Below, in pieces: positions 15,514 to 22,299 of a DNA stretch of 31,119 nt. Below the pieces are notes generated by a model. It saw only the letters and a list, made by a program, of their open reading frames with translations, was not told the DNA's origin and made no database searches. The stretch spans positions 1 to 31,119 of the forward strand of contig CAYGTS010000013.1 of NCBI GenBank assembly GCA_964352905.1, read 5' to 3'. Each line of letters begins with the position of its first letter. The first letter of the stretch is position 1. The position numbers and the translations under genes were made by a program. Source of the stretch: CAYGTS01 sp964352905. GTDB taxonomy: Bacteria; Pseudomonadota; Gammaproteobacteria; JAHCLG01.

Positions 15514-15575
15514 GACTATTATGGCATTCACCCCGGAATAGTCAAGACTATTACAGGATTAATCCTGTAATAGTC
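15514..15575 (-). repeat. Two tandem 30-bp dyads abutting the ATPase start codon
   Basis: Unit 1 (15514-15543) and unit 2 (15546-15575) are each 30 bases long, separated by two bases. Both begin with GACTATT and end with AATAGTC, with a 16-base centre. Unit 2 is a perfect palindrome over all 30 bases; unit 1 is palindromic mainly at its ends. Unit 1 ends two bases from the ATG of the DUF4143 ATPase, so the dyads occupy the place of both promoter and ribosome-binding site. Confidence 0.85.
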
Positions 15576-15584
15576 AATTTCGAA

Positions 15585-15618
15585 GACGTTCCCTGCTACG
15601 GAGCGAGCAGTTACAACT
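15585..15618. repeat. Family A element, truncated left end (A6)
   Basis: On the minus strand this reads GTTGTAACT, CTCGCTCCGTAGCAGGGAAC, GTC, the same left end as at 1302 and 31066. The match stops a few bases after GAACGTC, shortly before the dyads at 15546. It lies 20 bases 3' of the SNF2 helicase gene. Confidence 0.65.
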
Positions 15619-15637
15619 AATTTATATTCATAGCCTT

Positions 15638-18600
15638 TCACACAGCGCCAATCGGCTTAAACAATTGAGCAAGATCATCGGTGGTTAATTCTAATTTGCT
15701 GCCTGCTTGCTCTGAAAATAATCCACTCACCAATTGTCGCTTGCGTTCTTGCATGTCTTGAATGGTTTCTTCGATCGTGCCCATGCTTAATAATTTATAC
15801 ACGAAAACGGATTTTTGCTGGCCAATACGATGCGCGCGATCGGTGGCTTGATCTTCAACTGCAGGATTCCACCACGGATCATAATGAATAACGGTATCGG
15901 CAGCAGTAAGATTTAAGCCCGTACCGCCAGCTTTAAGGCTAATCAGAAAGAGTGGCACAGCACCCTCTTGAAAAGCCGCAATCGGTTTAGCGCGATCTTT
16001 AGTTGCACCGGTTAGTTTAACATAATTAATATTAGCCTTTTGCAGTGCTTCTTCAATGATACTTAGCATACTGGTGAATTGTGAAAAAAGTAAAACTTTT
16101 CGTCCTTCTTCGATCATGTTGGGCAGTAATTCCATGAGTAAATCCATTTTGGCAGAATGTTTATGCGCCGCTTTTGCAGAAGTTAGTTTTAATAATTTTG
16201 GATCACAGCAAGTTTGGCGTAATTTTAATAAGGCATCTAAAATAATAATGTGACTGCGTGCAAGCCCTTTACTCTGAATAGCTTTTCTGATTTTTTCTTG
16301 CATGGCAAGGCGGATACTTTCATATAAATCACGTTGCGCGCCTTCCAATTCAACTTTACGAATAATTTCTGTTTTTTCAGGTAATTCTTTCACAACATCA
16401 CTTTTATGACGACGCAACAAAAATGGCTTTATACGCTGCGCTAATATTTGGCGACGCTGTTGGTCATTGTTTTTTTCAATAGGCCGGCGAAACAAGCGTG
16501 AAAATTGTTGGTGATCACCTAATAAACCAGGCATTAAAAAATGATAGAGTGACCATAATTCACCCAGGTGATTTTCCATTGGCGTGCCGGTTAAACACAA
16601 ACGATGATCTGCCTTTAATTGATGAACGATTTGCGTGCTTTTAGCTTTATAATTTTTGATGAAATGTGCTTCATCTAAAATCAAATAATGATAATCATGT
16701 TTTAGCAATAAGTCTTTATCACGAATTAATAACGAATAACTCGTGATCATAACATCATATTGCGTAATATTATCGGAATAAGCATGACGCTCATCACCAT
16801 GAAAAACTAGCAACGTTACATTGGGTGCAAATTGTTTGGCTTCTAAATACCAGTTTGTCATTAAACTGGTTGGTGCAATAATTAAGCTTGGTTTTTGCAT
16901 ACGACCTTGCGCTTTTTCAACACTTAAATGCGCTAGTGTTTGTACGGTTTTACCAAGCCCCATATCATCAGCTAAAATACCCGCCAATTGATACTCACGT
17001 AAAAACTGTAACCAGTTAACGCCTGCTTGTTGATAAGGTCTTAATTGCGCTTGAAACGTTTTTGGAACGGTCACGCTTTTAACATGACTAAATTCGGCTA
17101 ATTTTTGGCCCAATGTTCTTAATTTGTTACCACCTAACCAACGCATTTTGGCTGATTGAAAAGCTTTTTCAATTTCGTGTAACAAAGAAGCTTGATGTTT
17201 TGATAAAGTTAATTGACCATCTGTTAACGATTCACTATCGTACAATTCAACTAAAATGGCGATCATGGGTTTAATGCGCGCGCCAGGCAGCATTAATACT
17301 TTGCCATCTGGTAATGGCAATGGCAGCATGTCGTTATCAGCCATAGTGGCGAAGTCAACATTTTTATGTTTTTGCAGTAAATTGGCAATTAACGGCAACA
17401 CGCTAACTTGTTCATTATTAACGATGATGCCCATGTCTAAACTAAAATAATCATAACTGGATTTTTCATCCAGATCAGAATACCAGCTGATCTCATCGTC
17501 ATAAACTAAAGCAACAAACGCATCATGATGACGATAAACACGCCAACCTTGTTGTTCTAATGCAGTTAATGTCGATGCTGAAAATTCAAAAAAATCTTCT
17601 TCAGACTTAAGGTTGGAAATTTCATAATGCTGCCCAGGCGAATTTGTTTTCACATCGGGTAACGTTTTTAATGGAATGGTCTTAGCTAATTGTAATAAAT
17701 AATTTTCTTCTTGTTCAAAATTACGCACACAAGAATAAACAACGCCTTGCTCGATATAAGTTGGCGTTTGCATAATATAGTTATCATCCATGGTAAAAGG
17801 TATTTTTTGCCCTGCATAATCAAAAGCAATGGTTGCAACAGGGAGTTTAATGGTTTCTTTTGGTGCGTTGTAATAACGGTAAGGGCTGGGGAGTTCAAAT
17901 TCCAGCATATCAAGATGAAGTTCTGGAATTATTTTTACGTCATGCAGAATGGTTGGCTCATTAAATTTAGTTGGTAAGAATGAATCTTCACAATCAGGCA
18001 GCATGTTCTTAAGTACGGTATGTGCTTCTTGGCTTTCTGCTGGTTTAATAGCTGGGAGCGTTGCTAACTGTTGTAATTTTTCTTGCGCTATGGGTAATTC
18101 TAGAAATCCCATCTTATGCTCGTTTGGTAAATAATAGCACCACGTTTCTAAGGGATAGATATTCGCTTGTAAACCAGCCGCACGCATGACTAAGGTTTGG
18201 CTTGCATTATCAGCGAGTTCCCAGTGTAATGTTAATGGTTGCGTTTTTGCAAAAGTAAGAGGGTGATCAGATAGCTTTTGCCAAAAACAACGCCCTGTTT
18301 CAACCATTTTCTGTAAAAGTAAGGCACTTTTTTTACCTTTTAATTGTACTTTATTAAAACCTTGTAAATCGCTTTGGCTCATAAAATATAAACTTGCGAT
18401 AATTTCTTCATCAACTTCTTGTAAGTGCGCGAATTGAGAAGACGATCCAAATCTAAAAGGTTGCGGCTTACCATAACCCCCTTTTTTTAAAAGGCGCGAC
18501 ATCTTTAATTCAACCTGCAAAATAGCAGGATTATTTTGATAACTGCTGAGAAAATAAATTAAAGCGAATTCATCTTTTGGCTTGGTTTGCGAAAGTGTGC

Positions 18601-19036
18601 CAGTTGGATTGTTCGTGGTTGCTAGCCAGCGCTCAAATGCTGAAGGCGCTGGTGAAGCATGAATCACATGACGCGGCAGTTTTTTTATTTCATCTTTATA
18701 AGGCGCTTCTTCATCATCATAAAGGCCAGGGATCTCAAAAGAAAAACCTCTTTTTTTGGCTTCGCATAATGTGGCAACAACGTGTTTGCAATCACCGCCA
18801 AGGGGGCAAGTGCATTCATCGATAAGGGCTACTGCATCTCGATCGACCGGCAAAAATTCAATGTTAACAGTGTACAAGTGGTTTAATCTGCCACGAACTT
18901 TAGCAACAAGGGCCTTTTGTTTAAGATCAACGCTAAAGTTTATAACACGGCCTTGTGCATGGTACGCGCGACCGCGCATAACGCTTTGTGGATCAATCTG
19001 GGTTAGTACGGTTTTATAGGCTAAAAATCGTTCCAT
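15638..19036 (-). CDS. SWIM zinc-finger, SNF2-family helicase
   Basis: A large ATP-dependent DNA translocase of the Swi2/Snf2 superfamily (RapA/HepA-like bacterial group), 1132 residues from the ATG at 19036. A SWIM zinc finger lies at about 75-85 (CTCPLGGDCKH, C-x-C-x5-C-x-H), followed by a long divergent middle region (SNF2-associated domain). The C-terminal 450 residues hold the two RecA lobes: Walker A DDMGLGKT, the DEAH box LILDEAHFIKN, LTGTPMENHLGELWSL, SLKAGGTGLNLTAAD and the motif VI sequence DRAHRIGQ. It probably remodels protein-DNA or polymerase complexes; the target is unknown. A TTG at 19063 would add nine residues, but the ATG at 19036 with GGA upstream is more likely. Stands alone. 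Confidence 0.92.
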   Translation of the reverse strand: MERFLAYKTVLTQIDPQSVMRGRAYHAQGRVINFSVDLKQKALVAKVRGRLNHLYTVNIEFLPVDRDAVALIDECTCPLGGDCKHVVATLCEAKKRGFSFEIPGLYDDEEAPYKDEIKKLPRHVIHASPAPSAFERWLATTNNPTGTLSQTKPKDEFALIYFLSSYQNNPAILQVELKMSRLLKKGGYGKPQPFRFGSSSQFAHLQEVDEEIIASLYFMSQSDLQGFNKVQLKGKKSALLLQKMVETGRCFWQKLSDHPLTFAKTQPLTLHWELADNASQTLVMRAAGLQANIYPLETWCYYLPNEHKMGFLELPIAQEKLQQLATLPAIKPAESQEAHTVLKNMLPDCEDSFLPTKFNEPTILHDVKIIPELHLDMLEFELPSPYRYYNAPKETIKLPVATIAFDYAGQKIPFTMDDNYIMQTPTYIEQGVVYSCVRNFEQEENYLLQLAKTIPLKTLPDVKTNSPGQHYEISNLKSEEDFFEFSASTLTALEQQGWRVYRHHDAFVALVYDDEISWYSDLDEKSSYDYFSLDMGIIVNNEQVSVLPLIANLLQKHKNVDFATMADNDMLPLPLPDGKVLMLPGARIKPMIAILVELYDSESLTDGQLTLSKHQASLLHEIEKAFQSAKMRWLGGNKLRTLGQKLAEFSHVKSVTVPKTFQAQLRPYQQAGVNWLQFLREYQLAGILADDMGLGKTVQTLAHLSVEKAQGRMQKPSLIIAPTSLMTNWYLEAKQFAPNVTLLVFHGDERHAYSDNITQYDVMITSYSLLIRDKDLLLKHDYHYLILDEAHFIKNYKAKSTQIVHQLKADHRLCLTGTPMENHLGELWSLYHFLMPGLLGDHQQFSRLFRRPIEKNNDQQRRQILAQRIKPFLLRRHKSDVVKELPEKTEIIRKVELEGAQRDLYESIRLAMQEKIRKAIQSKGLARSHIIILDALLKLRQTCCDPKLLKLTSAKAAHKHSAKMDLLMELLPNMIEEGRKVLLFSQFTSMLSIIEEALQKANINYVKLTGATKDRAKPIAAFQEGAVPLFLISLKAGGTGLNLTAADTVIHYDPWWNPAVEDQATDRAHRIGQQKSVFVYKLLSMGTIEETIQDMQERKRQLVSGLFSEQAGSKLELTTDDLAQLFKPIGAV

Positions 19037-19125
19037 TATTATTTTTCCATCTAGCTTAAACAAGTCGGCATGATAGATCCTCTCGTGTGCTAAAGTCCAG
19101 GGGGCGATGGTAAGAGCTTGCCGCT

Positions 19126-19163
19126 CATTTCGGCTTTAGGCATTTCGGGTTTTTACATTTCGG
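19126..19163. repeat. CATTTCGG three times at exact 15-bp period
   Basis: CATTTCGG occurs at 19126, 19141 and 19156, each exactly 15 bases apart. The intervening seven bases differ (CTTTAGG, GTTTTTA). The array ends 22 bases before an ATG at 19186 next to the ATPase remnant and lies about 90 bases upstream of the divergent SNF2 gene. It parallels the repeat arrays in front of the other ATPase genes of the window. Confidence 0.7.
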
Positions 19164-19187
19164 AAAAAAGCAGCATAATAACATTAT

Positions 19188-19331
19188 GAAATTAAGATAC
19201 ATTTTCCACAAGGTAAAGGGATTGAAGGTGCCATCCGTCATGTTGCACAAGAAACGCAAAATCTTGCGATTATTTTTTCAGGTAGTAATCCACATATGCT
19301 GCAAAACATGACGCGTAATAGAGCACACTGA
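19188..19331 (+). pseudogene. Remnant of an ATPase_2-type ATPase
   Basis: One open frame ending in TGA at 19329-19331 encodes KGIEGAIRHVAQETQNLAII followed by FSGSNPHMLQNMTRN. This aligns with residues 169-199 of the ATPase at 9469 (KIQAAIRAVAQHSNYVTYIF, SGSSRMMLNKI), that is, the helix and sensor after Walker B. The P-loop and the whole C-terminal part are missing, and a stop lies just upstream in frame. It is a decayed gene piece in the 633-base gap between the SNF2 and atpI genes. That gap also holds the CATTTCGG array, a family A element and the atp promoter. Confidence 0.75.
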
Positions 19332-19383
19332 TAATAGTTATGGATTGATTGTACCGGTCTATCGGGATTTACTCGCCCACTAA

Positions 19384-19550
19384 CAGCAATTCCGCTGTAG
19401 CTGGGAACAGCCATATTTGGGCAATCTCACGTTAAAAATTCCAAAAAATGTGCTCATTTATCATGTATAAACTCCGCTATTTTTTGAAATTTTTAACGTG
19501 ACCTTGCCTCAAATCTGACTGTTCTTGAGTAATCAGGCATTACGGTGGGA
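19384..19550. repeat. Family A element, intact copy A3
   Basis: Left arm 19405-19439, right arm 19489-19524, inner stem CACGTTAAAAAT / ATTTTTAACGTG. The flanks match copy A2 (CAGCAATTCCGCTGTAGCTG at the left, CATTACGGTGGGA at the right). Its CGCTGTAGCT is uninterrupted and so represents the empty site of the MITE insertion in A2. No coding gene ends here; the 78-residue minus-strand frame covering it is not convincing. Confidence 0.8.
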
Positions 19551-19585
19551 TGCTGGCCCACTAAAAAACTGTTGTCACTTTTTAA

Positions 19586-19614
19586 TTGCATACAGTGAGC
19601 TAAATCATTATACT
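19586..19614 (+). promoter_or_regulatory. Promoter of the ATP synthase operon
   Basis: TTGCAT (19586-19591) and TATACT (19609-19614) are exactly 17 bases apart, placing the transcript start near 19621, about 50 bases before the atpI ATG. Confidence 0.65.
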
Positions 19615-19621
19615 CGCAACA

Positions 19622-19638
19622 ATTTGGCTGGGCCAAAT
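19622..19638 (+). promoter_or_regulatory. Hairpin at the predicted 5' end of the atp mRNA
   Basis: ATTTGGC-TGG-GCCAAAT is a perfect 7-bp stem with a 3-base loop, starting within a base or two of the predicted transcript start. A 5'-terminal hairpin could protect the long atp mRNA from decay; no T-run follows, so it is not a terminator. Confidence 0.5.
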
Positions 19639-19669
19639 AACGTTTGTCATTAAAGCACAGGATGGATGA

Positions 19670-20071
19670 ATGCAAGCTAACAGGAATTATACGTATAAAA
19701 AAATGGCCTATCGCTTTTTGGTCTTGCAAGCGTCGTTGGTGCTAATCATGATCATCCTTGCACTTGCAATGCACGCTCATACCCGTATAATCCTGTCATT
19801 ATTTTGCGGTGGTGTAATTTGCCTTATGACTAATTTGTTGTTTATCAATACAATTTTCAAAAGACACGGTGCTTTACAAGCAAGGCGTGTTCTCACTGAT
19901 TTCTATCGTGGTGAGTTTTTAAAGCTGGTTACTGCTTTTATTGCTTTAGTTATCGCTATTAAAACCTTACCGATCGTTGTGCCGGTGATGATTGCCGCTT
20001 TCATTGCAACTCAACAAGCACATTGGCTAGCGCCATTATTTTTCAAGATTAATAAAAGGAGTGCGGTATGA
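19670..20071 (+). CDS. atpI: ATP synthase protein I
   Basis: The first gene of the ATP synthase operon. The 133-residue membrane protein has four hydrophobic segments (VLQASLVLIMIILALAM, IILSLFCGGVICLMTNLLFI, LVTAFIALVIAIKTLPIVV, VMIAAFIATQQ). AtpI is thought to help assemble the c-ring or insert membrane subunits and is not part of the final complex. It is the least conserved gene of the operon, so the call leans on position and topology. AGGATGG precedes the ATG at 19670. Its stop overlaps the atpB start by four bases (ATGA). Confidence 0.88.
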   Translation: MQANRNYTYKKMAYRFLVLQASLVLIMIILALAMHAHTRIILSLFCGGVICLMTNLLFINTIFKRHGALQARRVLTDFYRGEFLKLVTAFIALVIAIKTLPIVVPVMIAAFIATQQAHWLAPLFFKINKRSAV

Positions 20072-20862
20072 GTGTGACACCTCCTGCAACTTCTGCCGAG
20101 TATATTCGCCACCATTTGCACAATTTGCAATTAAACCTACATACTATGAGTTTAGGTGATGGCGGCTTTTGGACTTTAAACTTAGATACCTTAATTTTTT
20201 CAATTGTTATTGGCAGCTTATTCTTAGCCTTGTTTTACATGGCGGGCAAACGTGCCACTGCCGGCGTGCCAGGCAAATGGCAAAACTTTTTAGAATATCT
20301 TTATGATTTTGCCGATAAATTAACCCGTGAATGTTTTCATGGTAAAAGCCAGCTGATTGCGCCCCTGGCCTTAACAGTATTCGTTTGGATTTTCTTAATG
20401 AATTGCATGGATTTAGTGCCAGTTGATCTGTTGCCTTGGTCGTTTCAGCATGCGGGCGTGCCAAATTTACGCGTTGTGCCAACCACCGATCCGGGTTTAA
20501 CCTTTGCTATGTCTATTACGGTTTTCTTATTAGTCATTTTTTACAGTTTTAAAATCAAAGGCCCGATTGGGTTTGGTAAAGAAATTTTAACTAAACCGTT
20601 TGGCCCATGGCTATTCCCGGTTAACGTGGTTTTCCGCATCGTGGAAGAATTTGCAAAAGTCTTATCATTAGCTTTACGGCTATTCGGTAATATTTTTGCA
20701 GGCGAATTAATCTTTGTGTTAATCGCCCTACTGCCTTGGTATACCCAACAGGTACCAGGGTTTATTTGGTCCGTATTCCATATTTTGGTTATATGGATCC
20801 AGGCTTATGTGTTTACTGTGTTAACGGTGGTTTATCTCAGTATGGCGCATGAGGAGCATTAA
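20068..20862 (+). CDS. atpB: F0F1 ATP synthase subunit a
   Basis: The stator subunit of the F0 proton channel, 264 residues with five to six membrane helices. The essential arginine is Arg204 in LSLALRLFGNIFAGE, which faces the carboxylate of the c-ring. MNCMDLVPVD marks the conserved second helix and FTVLTVVYLSMAHEEH the C-terminus. Length is close to that of other gammaproteobacterial subunits. It starts at 20068 inside the end of atpI. An 83-base gap follows before atpE. Confidence 0.97.
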   Translation: MSVTPPATSAEYIRHHLHNLQLNLHTMSLGDGGFWTLNLDTLIFSIVIGSLFLALFYMAGKRATAGVPGKWQNFLEYLYDFADKLTRECFHGKSQLIAPLALTVFVWIFLMNCMDLVPVDLLPWSFQHAGVPNLRVVPTTDPGLTFAMSITVFLLVIFYSFKIKGPIGFGKEILTKPFGPWLFPVNVVFRIVEEFAKVLSLALRLFGNIFAGELIFVLIALLPWYTQQVPGFIWSVFHILVIWIQAYVFTVLTVVYLSMAHEEH

Positions 20863-20945
20863 TTTTAACAATGTGTAAAACAACAGTAATTTTCACTAAA
20901 TTAAATATCTAATGAACGTTACTAAATAAAACATCTGGAGGGGTG

Positions 20946-21254
20946 ATGGAACTTTTAACATTAGTATCACACATACAAGGCTTAACGGTATTGGGTGTGA
21001 CTTTAATTTTAGGTATGGGGGCATTAGGTACCGCGATTGGTTTCGGTATTCTAGGGGGTAAATTTTTAGAAGGCGCTGCAAGGCAACCTGAAATGGCTTC
21101 AATGCTACAAGGACGCATGTTCCTAGTTGCAGGTTTAGTCGATGCGGTAACATTTATTGGTATTGGTATTAGTGCATGGTTTATTTTCGCTAACCCATTT
21201 GTAGCAGCAGTTGTTGAAATGGCAAAACAAACCGCACAAACCCTAGCAAATTAA
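20946..21254 (+). CDS. atpE: F0F1 ATP synthase subunit c
   Basis: The proteolipid that forms the rotor ring, a 102-residue helical hairpin. Helix 1 has the glycine-rich GMGALGTAIGFGILGG, the loop has GAARQPE (43-49) and helix 2 carries the proton-binding Asp66 in GLVDAVTFIGIGIS. There is no Na+-type Glu/Ser signature, so it is proton-coupled. It is longer than the 79 residues of E. coli because of extra residues at both ends, as I recall for Legionella and Coxiella relatives. The ATG at 20946 is chosen over GTG 20943 because GGAGGGG lies directly upstream. Confidence 0.96.
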   Translation: MELLTLVSHIQGLTVLGVTLILGMGALGTAIGFGILGGKFLEGAARQPEMASMLQGRMFLVAGLVDAVTFIGIGISAWFIFANPFVAAVVEMAKQTAQTLAN

Positions 21255-21272
21255 TTGTAAAGGACGTTAGCG

Positions 21273-21743
21273 ATGAATATTAACGCAACGCTTTTCGGGC
21301 AAATGATTACGTTCGCCATCTTTATTTGGGTGACTTACCGTTACATTTGGCCGATGTTCCAAAAAATACTGGATGAACGCCAAAGCAGGATTGCGCATGA
21401 TATTGCAGATGCAGAAAAACGCGTGCGTGAAGCTGAAGCAATGCAGCATCGTGCTGAAAAAGATTTGAATGAAACAAAAATCAAAGCAGCCGATATTATT
21501 GAAGAGGCCAACAAACGTGCAGGCAGTATTATTGAGGAAGCCCGTGATAAAGCCCGTGAAGAAGGCGATCGTTTAATTCAGTTGGCGCATAATGAAATTG
21601 CGCAAGAAACAGAAGCGGCTAAACATGCTTTGCGCAAGCAATTAGCTAAATTAGTCGTTGCCGGCACTGAAAAATTATTATCGCAGCAAATTGATCATGC
21701 ACAGAATGATGCGTTGATCGATAAACTAATCACTGAGATTTAA
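21273..21743 (+). CDS. atpF: F0F1 ATP synthase subunit b
   Basis: The peripheral stalk subunit, which acts as a dimer. The 156-residue length is typical. A single N-terminal membrane helix (FGQMITFAIFIWVTYRYIWPMF) is followed by a long charged coiled coil (about 30-130) rich in Ala, Glu, Arg and Lys that reaches up to F1 and binds the delta subunit. AAAGGA precedes the ATG. It is 18 bases after atpE and one base from atpH. Confidence 0.96.
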   Translation: MNINATLFGQMITFAIFIWVTYRYIWPMFQKILDERQSRIAHDIADAEKRVREAEAMQHRAEKDLNETKIKAADIIEEANKRAGSIIEEARDKAREEGDRLIQLAHNEIAQETEAAKHALRKQLAKLVVAGTEKLLSQQIDHAQNDALIDKLITEI

Positions 21744-21744
21744 T

Positions 21745-22284
21745 ATGATTGATAAATCAACCTTAGCAAGACCCTATGCAAGAGCAGCGTTTGAATATGC
21801 TGATGCAGATAATGCCTTAAAAGCATGGCATCAGTTTCTCAAAAATGCGGCTTTGATTATTCGTGATCAAGCGCTAATTAAGTTGATTCAAAATCCAGAA
21901 ATCAGTAAAACACAGCTTTTTCAGATTATTGTTAGTGTCTTGGGGGAAAAAAATACCGCACAACCGATGCAAAACTTTTTGCATTTGTTAGTGGTTTATC
22001 GTCGCATCAACATTATTCCTGAAATACTTTCAGAGTTTAGCTTACTGTTAGCCGAAAAAGAGAAAACAATTGATGTCTGCGTCACTTCAAGTTACCCCTT
22101 AAGTGGGACATTACAGGCCAAATTAACGAAAGCCTTGGAAAAACGTTTGCAACGAGGTGTTTTTCTAAAAACAAAAGTTGATCCTTCTCTAATCGGTGGT
22201 GCCGTTATAAGAGCGGGTGATTTTGTGATTGATGGTTCAATTAAAAGCCAACTTTCTCGTCTTCAAACAGAATTGGCTTCTTAG
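21745..22284 (+). CDS. atpH: F0F1 ATP synthase subunit delta
   Basis: Links the b dimer to the top of the F1 alpha/beta hexamer. The 179 residues begin with the conserved LARPYARAAFEYA helix. The C-terminal domain has the family signature VDPSLIGGAVIRAGDFVIDGSIKSQLSRL. It starts one base after the atpF stop, so translation is probably coupled; the next gene, atpA, begins 15 bases downstream. Confidence 0.96.
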   Translation: MIDKSTLARPYARAAFEYADADNALKAWHQFLKNAALIIRDQALIKLIQNPEISKTQLFQIIVSVLGEKNTAQPMQNFLHLLVVYRRINIIPEILSEFSLLLAEKEKTIDVCVTSSYPLSGTLQAKLTKALEKRLQRGVFLKTKVDPSLIGGAVIRAGDFVIDGSIKSQLSRLQTELAS

Positions 22285-22299
22285 CAGAAAAAGGTAAAT

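Noticed and set aside
19126..19163. CRISPR array
   Set aside because: Three 8-base units with 7-base gaps are far too short for repeats and spacers, and no cas genes are present. The dyads at 15514 were rejected as CRISPR for the same reason.
19493..19729. Minus-strand 78-residue frame upstream of atpI
   Set aside because: It lies over the family A repeat, the atp promoter and the atpI start; no family features.
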